From: Candidatus Cloacimonadota bacterium
GTDB lineage: Bacteria; Cloacimonadota; Cloacimonadia; Cloacimonadales; Cloacimonadaceae
Direction: 5' to 3'
Assembly (NCBI GenBank): GCA_023421135.1
Contig: JAEZUG010000052.1
Location: forward strand, 39,638-103,637
Length of the DNA stretch: 64,000 nucleotides
A program made the position numbers and the translations under genes. Shown here piece after piece: positions 8,783 to 16,812 of the stretch. Each line of letters starts with the position of its first letter. Within the stretch, counting starts at the first letter, position 1. Below the pieces are notes generated by a model. That model saw only the letters and a list, made by a program, of their open reading frames with translations. It did no database searches and had not been told where the DNA came from.

Positions 8783-9652
8783 TTAACGGCGGTAGTAATA
8801 GAGCTGTAGCTGGATATCATCGTGCTTTTCGCTCAGAGTGTAGCGGCCTTTGCCTTCCTGGTCAAAGCAGATGGCTTCTCCCTGGGGCTCAATCGTATAA
8901 GCCAGAGTTCCGGGGCTTCTGGAAAGGGCTTCAGCAATGCTTTGTCGTTTGCCACGCTTGTATCGATAGACGTTTGTGTAGGTCTTCACCAGAATCTTGT
9001 CTCCTTTGGGAGAGATATCTGCGGCTGTTACCCAATTATATGGTAGTGTAGCAATCTTGGTGGCGATATTGAGCTCTGTAGTGCTTTGAGGGTAGGGAAT
9101 GCGGTAAACCCCCACTTCTGCTTCGCGCTTGGAGATCAGATAGATGTCTTTGGTTCTGGGGTCAACGAAAAGGGCTTCTGCATCGCGGGCTCCATCTTGG
9201 TAGCGAATCCTGATGGTATCGTATGTTGTGATTGTCTCCAGGCTGTCGGTAGCTGCCAGGCTGGGCTCTGGGAAGCGGTAGATGGCAATATTGTCATACC
9301 GGGCATTATTGTCCCCGATCTCTCCCACGAAGATGTATGATCTGCCTGCTATGGGGCCGGGGCCTACTGCTATGTCTTCCCAGTCCCTGTTGCTGGCTCC
9401 TTCCAGGCTGAGCTTGTGCTTCATTTTGCCTTCCAGATCGAGAGCAAAGACAGTTGCCGAGCCGCCTGAATCGTTCTGAACATAAAGCAGATCAGGGTTT
9501 AATCTGCTGTGGGCGATGCCGGAGCATTCATCGATCTCGGGGGCTGTTACCGGGTAGGTGATGGGCGCAGGATTCAGGTTGGCAAACAATCCAAACAGGA
9601 TGGCCAGAGTAGCAAGAGCAAGGGCTGTTCTCATAAATCTTCGAAACCTCAT
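8783..9652 (-). CDS. Secreted beta-propeller-like protein of unknown function
   Basis: The product of about 289 residues begins MRFRRFMRTALALATLAILFG, a good secretion signal. The mature part has repeated strand blocks typical of a propeller: IDECSGIAHSRLNPDLLYVQ, NRDWEDIAVGPG, YIFVGEIGDNNARY, DAEALFVDPRTKDIYLISKR and YTLSEKHDDIQ. Such proteins are common as uncharacterised secreted beta-propellers, and no enzyme motif is convincing. Starts much further upstream (to 9958) would run through the divergent promoter gap and into the opposite gene, so they are rejected. ATG 9634 is the alternative start. It is monocistronic and divergent from the redoxin gene. Confidence 0.65.
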   Translation of the reverse strand: MRFRRFMRTALALATLAILFGLFANLNPAPITYPVTAPEIDECSGIAHSRLNPDLLYVQNDSGGSATVFALDLEGKMKHKLSLEGASNRDWEDIAVGPGPIAGRSYIFVGEIGDNNARYDNIAIYRFPEPSLAATDSLETITTYDTIRIRYQDGARDAEALFVDPRTKDIYLISKREAEVGVYRIPYPQSTTELNIATKIATLPYNWVTAADISPKGDKILVKTYTNVYRYKRGKRQSIAEALSRSPGTLAYTIEPQGEAICFDQEGKGRYTLSEKHDDIQLQLYYYRR

Positions 9653-9779
9653 GCAGGATAAAGGCAAATTCATAGTAATTTGGTCAAGAGAATTCTTGAG
9701 ACCTGCCAAACAAGAGAAAAAAGCAGCCCGTTTGGATTGTTCCTTGCATATTAGAGCAGAAGATACATAGGGAGGATAA

Positions 9780-11273
9780 ATGTTCCTACGCAAAATGCTG
9801 GCTTTCAGCATCATTCTGGTGATACTCTCCGGCCTTTGGGCCAGTCCCTTGGGAGATGAGTTTTCCGGAAAAATCAGACAGACCGTTACCCAAGACGCGG
9901 CAAATGCCGTGATCGATGAATATAAGGTTCGCCTCACCACTTTGGAGGATCTTCGCACCCTGCAGAATTGGTGGATGGATCTGGATCGGGAGGCGTGTCA
10001 GAGCTTCTTTCACACTCGCTATCTGGAGCTAGAGACCGATCCCGAAGCCCGTTATCTCTGGGTGAGATCTCTCACAGACGATCTGCAGCAAATCACCGAA
10101 GCCCGAGCTTTGATCAATGCTCATCCTGCTTTCTATTGGGGCTATCGCAGTCTCAGCGGAGCTTATATAAACTCCTATTTTGCCGATGCACCGGACAGCT
10201 CTCTGGTTGCAGAACTTCGCAGCTTTGTGGATGCCGATATGGCTCTTCTGCGTCAGGCTCTCTACACTTTCCCGGGAGATGACTATCTTCTCATCACTTT
10301 ACTTAGCCATCATCTGGAAAAGCAAGAATACCCTCAGGCAGAACGTTATGCCCTTCAGGTGCACGAACCTGCAGCTATTCAAGCCAATTTTGACAAAGTG
10401 GACAGACTGGTGAAAGAATCCGGAAGCCTGGCTGCCTTTGAACGGCTCTTTCCCAAGCTGATCTCAAACATGATCCAGGGCGGGCAGGTTACTCCGGCAG
10501 ACAGCCTCACTATGTACCAATTCTACTATCTTGATGCTCTCAAATCAACCTCCAATTGGAGCGCTATAGATCAGCTTCTGCTGGCTCATCCCGAGCTCAA
10601 CACCGATGAACGCTTCTTTGATATCCTGGTGCAAGTTCAGATTGCCAAAGGCAACTACAGCCAGGCCCTGGCAAAGCTCAGCACAGCTTTGGCTGATGGC
10701 AGCGTGACTCTGGCGAAGCTGGAGGACACAGAACACTGGGGAGCCCTGCCGCAGCAGGAAGGTTGGCAGCAGCTTCTGAACCAGGCTCGTTTACAGAGGG
10801 AAGCAGCTCTGCCTCAGATCAGAGAAGCAGCTTTGGCAAATCGCAAGAACAGCCCTGCCCCTCTCTTCCAGTTCCCGGATATCAATGGTAATATCGTACG
10901 GTTGGAAGACTTCCGTGGCCAGATTGTGATTCTGGATTTCTGGGCAACCTGGTGCAACCCCTGCATGGAAGCCATGCCTGTGATCGATCACTGGATGCGC
11001 ACCAGCATGCCTGCTGGAGTGAAAGTCTTTAGCATCAATGTCTGGGAGCGTGATCCTGCCGGAGCCAAAGCTCTGATGCAAGCTCGTGACTTCCAAATGA
11101 CATATCTGGCAGGAGACCGGGAAGCATCTTCCCGCTTTGGTTTCGATGGCATTCCCTATATCTGTGTGATTGATCAGGAAGGCAATCTGGCCTGGGATCA
11201 CGCCGGATACAGCGACGACCTGGCAGACATCCTGAGCTTCTGGGTGCAAGAACTAAAAGGACAAGAGCAATGA
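9780..11273 (+). CDS. TlpA-type thiol-disulfide redoxin with long N-terminal helical region
   Basis: The 497-residue product has a signal peptide (MFLRKMLAFSIILVILSGLWAS), then about 330 residues of TPR-like helices. A C-terminal TlpA/AhpC-like thioredoxin domain follows, with FPDINGNIVRLEDFRGQ and the active site WCNPC (cysteines at residues 392 and 395). It likely acts on disulfides outside the cytoplasm; the helical part may bind partners. GGGAGGATAA precedes the ATG. Its stop overlaps the M14 carboxypeptidase start (ATGA), so the two are one operon, and a role in folding that secreted protease is possible but only inferred. Confidence 0.85.
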   Translation: MFLRKMLAFSIILVILSGLWASPLGDEFSGKIRQTVTQDAANAVIDEYKVRLTTLEDLRTLQNWWMDLDREACQSFFHTRYLELETDPEARYLWVRSLTDDLQQITEARALINAHPAFYWGYRSLSGAYINSYFADAPDSSLVAELRSFVDADMALLRQALYTFPGDDYLLITLLSHHLEKQEYPQAERYALQVHEPAAIQANFDKVDRLVKESGSLAAFERLFPKLISNMIQGGQVTPADSLTMYQFYYLDALKSTSNWSAIDQLLLAHPELNTDERFFDILVQVQIAKGNYSQALAKLSTALADGSVTLAKLEDTEHWGALPQQEGWQQLLNQARLQREAALPQIREAALANRKNSPAPLFQFPDINGNIVRLEDFRGQIVILDFWATWCNPCMEAMPVIDHWMRTSMPAGVKVFSINVWERDPAGAKALMQARDFQMTYLAGDREASSRFGFDGIPYICVIDQEGNLAWDHAGYSDDLADILSFWVQELKGQEQ

Positions 11274-13549
11274 AGAGAATACTTATTATCATCCTGGCGT
11301 TGACTGCGTGGGCGCTTTTTGCCCAAAACTTGCCCACCTGTTACTACACTTACAATCAGGTGATGAGCATGCTGGAAAGCTATGAAACCCAGTATCCCAA
11401 CCAGGCTAAAGTGCATATCATCGGCCATTCTGAGCTGGATGATCTGCCTATCTATGCCATCCGGCTCACCGAAAACGTTACCGTGGAACAAGAAAAACCC
11501 TCCCTGCTCTTTATCGGGCAGGTGCACGCCGAAGAGGTGCTGGGTGTGCAGATCACGATGGCCAATATCCATGAAATCCTCACCACCAACAACCCCTGGC
11601 TGGCTCAGCTTGATATGTGGTTTATCCCCACTCTCAACCCAGAAGGACACAACGTCGTGACCTCCAATATGGATACTTCCTATCGCAAAAACAAGCGGGA
11701 TAACAACAACAACGGCATTCTGGATTTCAGTCCCCTGGTGGGCTATGACATCGACGGAGTCGATATAAACCGTAACCTCAGCTTCAACTGGGTGCATGGA
11801 GACACTCTGATGCAGCCCGGCAGCCTGGAAGTTTACGATTACTACCGTGGCCCCTCGCCCATGAGCGAATCTGAAGTGCAAGCTCTGAAGACTCTCTGCG
11901 ATCAGAGACGCTTTGTCTATTCCATCGTTTGGCACTCTTCGCGCACCGGGAATCTCTCCGAAAAGCTTTACTATCCCTTCAATTGGAAGGATGTACGCCC
12001 CTCTCCGGATCTTACCTTCTTTCAAACCATTGGAGTGGGTATTGCCTCGCAGATTGTCACCGAAGCAGGTGGCGGAACCTATCAGGCCACTCCCAATCTC
12101 AGCCGTAAAGGTGCCACTCACGACTGGATGTATCAGCAATATGGCACTGCTCAGATGCTGATCGAATGTGCCACCCGCAATCTGCAACCGGATTCCCTTT
12201 TGATGGTGGACACCGTGAACCGCTGCAGCAATGGCGTGCGTTGGCTTCTGAACCGGGCTCTGATGTATTCCACTGCGGTTCCGACTAATTCCATGCTCAC
12301 CGGCACGGTGAAAGATCCCTCCGGCAATCCCCTGGAAGCCGAGATCATTATTGAAGAGCGTAATGCTCCCTGGTTTCGCCCCCGCACCAGCAATCCACAA
12401 AACGGCAGATACTGGCGAGCTATCGGAGCCGGTTCCTACACTCTGAGAGTGCGTAAGGAAGGTTATGTGGATTACGTGGGCTCCGTGGTGGTCAATGGTT
12501 CTGCCTGGACAACCCGCCACGTGGTATTACAGCCCAAAGCTACAGCTACTTTTGCCGGAGAAATCGTCTCTGGAGGATCTCAGATACCTGCCCGGATCAT
12601 CTTCAGAGATCTCGAGCCGGATACCATCCTCTCGCCCGGAACCTTCCTGCATCCCAGCTTTGTGGGCACCTATCCAATCGAAGTTTATGCTCAGGGATAC
12701 TATCCCTATCTGGGCAACATCACGCTCGAGCAAGGCTATAACTATTATGTGATCGAGCTTCAGGCTGCCAACAATATCTTCTCCGAAGATTGGGAAAACG
12801 GCACTGCAAATTGGGCGATTACAGGCCCCTGGGTTACTCAAAACGAGCTTTCCGTAGGAGGATCTGCCATCACAGATAGTTGGGGTGGCTGGGGCTTCTA
12901 CGCTCAGAACGCAGACGTCAATATCCGCCTTCTGCAAAACGTCTCTATTCCGGCCAGCACCACCACGATGATGAGCTTTGATTCGCATCTTTACACTGAA
13001 TGGGTTCATGACCCCTGCACGGTCGAAGTCAGCACCGATAACGGAGAGAACTGGACAGCCATCTGGACCAAATCCGGGCTCTGGGATAGCTTCCGCCGGG
13101 AGTATATTGATCTTAGTTCCTATGCCGGACAGACTATCAATCTAAGATTCCGTCTGGTGGATGAATCCATCAATGTGGAGCTCACGGATCCAGGTTGGAC
13201 GATAGATAATATCCGCATCGACAGCGGCTCTTCTTCGGCTGTGGGAAATGTGGATCTCACAGAATTGCCTTTTACTACGATTCTGTATCCGAACTACCCC
13301 AATCCTTTTAATCCCAACACTACCATCCGCTTCAGCCTGGCAAGCAGTATGCCTGTGAAGCTGCAGATCTTTAACCAGAGAGGACAATTGGTGAAGACCC
13401 TGGTGGATGCCACAATGCCGGAAGGCACTCATTCTGCCCTCTGGGAAGGCCGAGACGATGGCGGCAGAGCAGTTGCCAGCGGCATCTATTACTACAGATT
13501 AAACGGTGGGGGAGATCAATTTACCCGGCGCATGGTGCTGATTAAATAA
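11270..13549 (+). CDS. Secreted M14 zinc carboxypeptidase with C-terminal sorting domain
   Basis: The 759-residue protein has a signal peptide and then an M14 peptidase domain: zinc ligands His86 and Glu89 in HAEE, PTLNPEG near 120, NRN near 167, third ligand His222 in WHSS and catalytic Glu299 in MLIECAT. All key residues are present. Two CarboxypepD regulatory-like beta domains follow (about 345-500), then a jelly-roll-like module (NWAITGPW to WTIDNIRID). The end is a FlgD-like sorting tail of about 90 residues with PNYPNPFNPNTTIRF and a terminal GGDQFTRRMVLIK. The tail suggests export by a type IX-like route to the cell surface. A strong terminator follows. Confidence 0.9.
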   Translation: MKRILIIILALTAWALFAQNLPTCYYTYNQVMSMLESYETQYPNQAKVHIIGHSELDDLPIYAIRLTENVTVEQEKPSLLFIGQVHAEEVLGVQITMANIHEILTTNNPWLAQLDMWFIPTLNPEGHNVVTSNMDTSYRKNKRDNNNNGILDFSPLVGYDIDGVDINRNLSFNWVHGDTLMQPGSLEVYDYYRGPSPMSESEVQALKTLCDQRRFVYSIVWHSSRTGNLSEKLYYPFNWKDVRPSPDLTFFQTIGVGIASQIVTEAGGGTYQATPNLSRKGATHDWMYQQYGTAQMLIECATRNLQPDSLLMVDTVNRCSNGVRWLLNRALMYSTAVPTNSMLTGTVKDPSGNPLEAEIIIEERNAPWFRPRTSNPQNGRYWRAIGAGSYTLRVRKEGYVDYVGSVVVNGSAWTTRHVVLQPKATATFAGEIVSGGSQIPARIIFRDLEPDTILSPGTFLHPSFVGTYPIEVYAQGYYPYLGNITLEQGYNYYVIELQAANNIFSEDWENGTANWAITGPWVTQNELSVGGSAITDSWGGWGFYAQNADVNIRLLQNVSIPASTTTMMSFDSHLYTEWVHDPCTVEVSTDNGENWTAIWTKSGLWDSFRREYIDLSSYAGQTINLRFRLVDESINVELTDPGWTIDNIRIDSGSSSAVGNVDLTELPFTTILYPNYPNPFNPNTTIRFSLASSMPVKLQIFNQRGQLVKTLVDATMPEGTHSALWEGRDDGGRAVASGIYYYRLNGGGDQFTRRMVLIK

Positions 13550-13584
13550 ACCCAATTCTAGCTGCCAAGCAGCCTTCTGATATG

Positions 13585-13614
13585 AAAAGCCCCGGATAAT
13601 CTCCGGGGCTTTTT
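13585..13614 (+). terminator. Intrinsic terminator after redoxin-carboxypeptidase operon
   Basis: A perfect 9-bp GC-rich stem (AGCCCCGGA 13588-13596 with TCCGGGGCT 13602-13610) and a 5-nt loop are followed by TTTT. The terminator at 44019-44047 uses nearly the same stem. Confidence 0.9.
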
Positions 13615-13646
13615 AGTGAACCGAGAACAGTGAACAGAGAACAGAG

Positions 13647-13672
13647 AGTGGAAGCGACATCTTGTCGCTTTG
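13647..13672 (+). repeat. Small hairpin repeat, AGTGGAAGCG type
   Basis: AGTGGAAGCG, a variable 9-nt middle, then CGCTTTG; the middle completes a stem AGCGAC/GTCGCT. The same frame of 17 conserved bases recurs at 19337-19362 inside the methyltransferase gene with a different, but again self-complementary, middle. This marks a mobile or copied repeat family rather than chance. Confidence 0.6.
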
Positions 13673-13781
13673 GGGGAGTTACGAGTGACGAGAGAGTTTG
13701 TGTGAAAACTAAGGATCCTACTGGTAAGGTTACCCAGCCCCACGAAGTGTATTGGTGCTCTCCGAAGCGCCACAACCCGGA

Positions 13782-14016
13782 ACCCCGCTTTAGTGGGGTG
13801 ACATCTGTGGAGCCCACGGTGAAGCGCAGCGAACCGTGGGTCAGCAAAGCCAGAAACCCCCATTTATTATCAATCCCCACCCCTATCCGAAGCGCTCAGC
13901 GCTTAGGATAGGGGTGGGGATTTCCTTATTCAGCAATCCTGTTATACCGCCTTTACCCATAGTTCCGGCTACGCCTTCACTATGGGCTCCGCAGATGCCA
14001 CCCCGCGGGGCGGGGT
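13782..14016. repeat. Composite inverted repeat centred on a 51-bp palindrome
   Basis: The centre, 13872-13922, is a near-perfect palindrome: 17 bp (starting AATCCCCACCCC), one mismatch, 7 bp (AAGCGCT/AGCGCTT) and a single central C. On each side lies a copy of one element in opposite orientation: 13782-13840 on plus and 13956-14016 on minus. Both have a CCCCGC..GGGGT hairpin, then a GACATCTGTGGAGCCCA or GGCATCTGCGGAGCCCA stretch, then an 8-bp stem (CCCACGGT/ACCGTGGG or CCCATAGT/ACTATGGG) around GAAGCGCAGCG-like DNA. The layout resembles paired REP elements. No real coding sequence is seen between 13550 and 14735. Confidence 0.75.
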
Positions 14017-14219
14017 TTGTGACAATCACAACAAGCTGAGAGAATGATCACTACAATCATCGAACTAGATCAGGTTTCCAGCGGTTTTGCAGATGTATTC
14101 ATCAAGGGGCATAACCCGTCAGGGTTTCCAGACTTTGGGAGGATTTTAATCCGACCATCATAGACTCATCTCGGTGAAAAAAAAGAGGAGGAAGATTCTC
14201 GCTTGGCGGGTTGCTGGAT

Positions 14220-14485
14220 TCTGCCAATTCGGAGAATTCGGGGTCCCCAAAGTTGAAGAAACTGAGACTTTGGGGAGAATCAGACGTCCACGTCTCGATT
14301 GACCGCTTGCGGGCGCTAGCCCTGAAGGGACGATCATCTGATAGCGACGGGCGGCAGCCCATCGACCTGGAGCTACAGGTCTGACCAAAGCCCTGAAGGG
14401 GCGTTATCCATCAATACACACATGACAATGGACCATTGGGACTCATCACGGGTCATCGTTTCCGGGCAGACACACAGGTCTGCCC
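14220..14485. repeat. Cluster of intergenic repeat fragments
   Basis: This gene-free stretch holds several short repeats. TCTGCCAATTCGGAGA at 14220-14235 recurs exactly at 19395-19410 inside the methyltransferase gene. AGCCCTGAAGGG occurs twice (14318-14329 and 14389-14400), each followed by RCG. GGGCAGAC (14464-14471) pairs with GTCTGCCC (14478-14485) in an 8-bp stem. A nearby ACCGCTTGCGG recurs at about 52017. These look like worn members of dispersed repeat families. I see no gene in them. Confidence 0.5.
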
Positions 14486-14602
14486 CTACAAGTTAATAGT
14501 GAAAAGTTAATGGTGAATAGAGCTAAGCCGCAGTCTCCCAGCTCCGCTTTGTACGATCTGTTCGCTGTTCACTGCTCACTGCTCACTAATTCTGCACCCA
14601 TC

Positions 14603-14685
14603 AGAAACCCATCTCATACCCATCTGACACGCATGAGTTTACATGGGTGTCACATGGGTGTCTCATGGGTGTCTCATGCGTGTCG
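14603..14685 (+). repeat. Dispersed 11-bp-unit palindromic element, copy A
   Basis: Left arm of three 11-bp units (AGAAACCCATC, TCATACCCATC, TGACACGCATG), loop AGTTTA (14636-14641), then four right-arm units: CATGGGTGTCA, CATGGGTGTCT, CATGGGTGTCT, CATGCGTGTCG. The inner units pair at 10 of 11 bases and the arms can fold back on each other. ACTGCTCACTGCTCACT lies just upstream; its reverse complement flanks copy C. It sits between two genes facing each other. Confidence 0.9.
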
Positions 14686-14735
14686 TAGCAGAAAGCACAA
14701 AAAAAACATAATATGCTGATGCTACTTTGTATTAT

Positions 14736-15356
14736 CTAGCGTTCGTTATACATCAGGTCCAGCTTTTCTATCAGCTCGTGCATGTTTGTATATGAGCAAT
14801 CACCCTCACAGCTTGCTTTTCTCTTCATTGTTCTGGCAGCATTTCTCATTGCCTTATCCATCTTGTCTCTTAGAATGGGATATATCTTGCTGCAACATTT
14901 CTGGGTCTTTTCATAATTGAAAAGCTCTTTTGGAAATGCTGCTCTGACACTCTCATAGCTTGGAAAGTATTTATCTGTGTATATGTAGTGTAGTAAAAAC
15001 CAGAACTCTATACATGGCATGGATTCTATGACAGCCAGGGCGCCTTTGGAGGCTTTGATGGTCTTGGCTTTATCTGCAAGATATTGCTTGAGTTTTGATT
15101 GAGCAACAATAGCATCCATGTCATTTATGAAGAAACTGGGAGGAGAGGGCTCATTTAAACTCGAATCTCTACGCAGATCCTCAAAGATTTCGTCATATTT
15201 ATCAGCTTTACCTAATTTCGGTTCGATGATGATTGTAAGTCCAGTATATCTTTCTGCCCTTAAAGCATCAAGGTATTCTCTCTCAGTCAGTCCCGGACAG
15301 ATAATCCGGATTGACTGTTTAAAACTTTTAGTTTTCTGTCTTCTGGGCTTGCTCAT
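14736..15356 (-). CDS. RloB/AbiLii-like Toprim-fold protein of a two-gene defence system
   Basis: The 206-residue product matches the RloB family by pattern. It begins with a basic stretch, then IRIICPGLTEREYLDALR (a Toprim first motif), FFINDMD (the DxD metal motif, near residue 96-102) and MPCIEFWFLLHYIYTDKYF, the most recognisable RloB block. In AbiL-type phage defence the RloB partner is thought to be the toxic effector, controlled by the ATPase. Here the usual Glu of the first motif (xCEGxTE) is Pro (CPGLTE). TGGAGGACATAG precedes the ATG, and the gene overlaps the ATPase gene by 29 bases. Confidence 0.8.
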   Translation of the reverse strand: MSKPRRQKTKSFKQSIRIICPGLTEREYLDALRAERYTGLTIIIEPKLGKADKYDEIFEDLRRDSSLNEPSPPSFFINDMDAIVAQSKLKQYLADKAKTIKASKGALAVIESMPCIEFWFLLHYIYTDKYFPSYESVRAAFPKELFNYEKTQKCCSKIYPILRDKMDKAMRNAARTMKRKASCEGDCSYTNMHELIEKLDLMYNER

Positions 15357-16623
15357 CTATGTCCTCCAGATTGATCGAACCTAGGTTTGGTTTGCCACCA
15401 ATCAGTCCCTTCTTAAATAGAGAAGCTAAGGAGTGCTCTTTTCGGACTGGATAATCCGACACTGGCGTAAGCTCTGTGCTGCCATCAGCTTTTCTATCGG
15501 TAATCCAAACACAGTCTCTGCGGATGATCTCTTTTTCGTTTAACAAGGCAGTATTGTGTGAAGTGAAAATCAATTGGCCTTGTTTGGAGTTCTTCAGAAA
15601 CATAGCAATGAAGTGAAAGAGAAGATCATTATGCAAAGAGCTCTCGATCTCATCGATTGGCATTACTACTTCTTGGAAGATGAGGTTCATCAGGATTGCA
15701 CCAAAACCGTAGAATCCTCTAGTACCTGATGATTCCTCGGCCATATCGAGAGTAAATGAGCCCTCATCCAGTTTATGAACAAATCCAAAATCATACCTTT
15801 TAAAACTTGGTTTGGCATTGGGGAAGGGAGGATTAAGGTTGTTTCTGAGGTGTTCTGGAACTTGTGAGGGATCTACATCATATTCCTCAATATCTATGTC
15901 ATTAATCCAAAAATCAGCTTTATTCAAAAAAGCCAGGATGTATTGCTTAACAGCCTCTCGATTAATCGGTTGGTTGATTAAGAATTGGTTTGCAAAGTTC
16001 AGTAAATTGTCATTAGGCCTTAGAAGCGATTGCAACTTGTTTCTGAACCAATTGTGTGCATCCTGCAGGGGACTAAAATCTTCTATAGAAGCTATCTTGG
16101 CTAAAATTGCTTGGTTCTGTATTGTCAGTTCCAAATAGTCCCTTGTACTCTTCTTAAACAACTTGTCTGACCATTTATACCCATACAAGTCATTATTATC
16201 CAACTTTCTTTCAAAGATCTCAGCTCTCTTACCCTTGGGATAATACGACAATGACTCATAAAAAACTTTTGATCTATCCAGCTCAAGCCTATACTCATAA
16301 AGCACATTTCTCTGAATAAAATCTATCTCAAACAGGCTGGGCTTATCACGATCCAAGGCAAATTGCGGGATATTCAATTCAATATTCTTATCCTGCAGAG
16401 GGTAGAGCACCATATAACCCAAGAATTCTAGTGCATTGAGAAGACTGGTCTTTCCCGAGGCATTTACCCCATATATCATAGCCATCTTGAGGACGCGTAG
16501 TTTGGGCTTGGGGAATTCTACAACAAAATACTCTTCCTGATGCTTATCTGAAGTAGCCCGGAAATCCAGGGTCACCTTCTCACGTATGGAACGGAAGTTT
16601 TGAATACTGAATGATACGATCAT
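15328..16623 (-). CDS. AAA ATPase of AbiL/RloAB-type defence pair
   Basis: A 431-residue ABC-like AAA ATPase of the OLD/AAA_15/AAA_21 type. It starts MIVSFSIQNFRSIREKV, the standard opening, with Walker A GVNASGKTS at residues 52-60, a signature-like EESSGTRGF, Walker B PIDEIESSLH and switch His in FTSHNTALL. AGAGGT lies just upstream of ATG 16623; the longer frame (to 16662) starts inside the promoter gap. It is followed by overlapping rloB-like DNA, the gene order of AbiLi-AbiLii. It likely senses infection and holds the partner in check; that role is taken from the family, not seen here. A sigma-70 promoter lies at 16663-16690. Confidence 0.85.
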   Translation of the reverse strand: MIVSFSIQNFRSIREKVTLDFRATSDKHQEEYFVVEFPKPKLRVLKMAMIYGVNASGKTSLLNALEFLGYMVLYPLQDKNIELNIPQFALDRDKPSLFEIDFIQRNVLYEYRLELDRSKVFYESLSYYPKGKRAEIFERKLDNNDLYGYKWSDKLFKKSTRDYLELTIQNQAILAKIASIEDFSPLQDAHNWFRNKLQSLLRPNDNLLNFANQFLINQPINREAVKQYILAFLNKADFWINDIDIEEYDVDPSQVPEHLRNNLNPPFPNAKPSFKRYDFGFVHKLDEGSFTLDMAEESSGTRGFYGFGAILMNLIFQEVVMPIDEIESSLHNDLLFHFIAMFLKNSKQGQLIFTSHNTALLNEKEIIRRDCVWITDRKADGSTELTPVSDYPVRKEHSLASLFKKGLIGGKPNLGSINLEDIDEQAQKTEN

Positions 16624-16662
16624 ATTAACCTCTTTTCTGCAGGAATTCTGCATAATACACAA

Positions 16663-16690
16663 AGAATAATCGGGATGCTCGCCTTGTCAA
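16663..16690 (-). promoter_or_regulatory. Sigma-70-like promoter of the ATPase-RloB operon
   Basis: On the minus strand, TTGACA (16690-16685), a 16-bp spacer and TATTCT (16668-16663) make a good -35/-10 pair. Transcription would start near 16656, about 33 bases before the ATPase ATG. Confidence 0.65.
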
Positions 16691-16764
16691 GATAATTATT
16701 GCAGAATAGCTGCAATAGACCTGTGTGCTAATGCTATCAAGAAGTAAGCTAAAGCAAAATATCA

Positions 16765-16781
16765 CTTGACATTACGTCAAG
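16765..16781. promoter_or_regulatory. Short palindrome, possible operator
   Basis: CTTGAC-ATTAC-GTCAAG is a perfect 6-bp inverted repeat with a 5-nt centre in the gap between the two defence operons, 142 bases upstream of the ATPase start. It could bind a dimeric repressor. No T-run follows it, so it is not a terminator. The evidence is only the symmetry. Confidence 0.25.
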
Positions 16782-16812
16782 GTATTTTATCTTAGTATTG
16801 TAACCCGTTTGC

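Noticed and set aside
9653..9958. Longer N-terminus for the beta-propeller-like protein
   Set aside because: It would cover the divergent promoter gap and the start of the redoxin gene and would bury the signal peptide inside the protein.
14603..14685. CRISPR array as an explanation for the tandem 11-bp units
   Set aside because: Units are contiguous without spacers, arms are inverted around a loop, and no cas gene is in the window.
13630..14719. Several short open frames on both strands between the carboxypeptidase and the RloB-like gene
   Set aside because: They run through palindromic repeats, have no ribosome sites, and give low-complexity Pro/Ser/Arg-rich products unlike any family.
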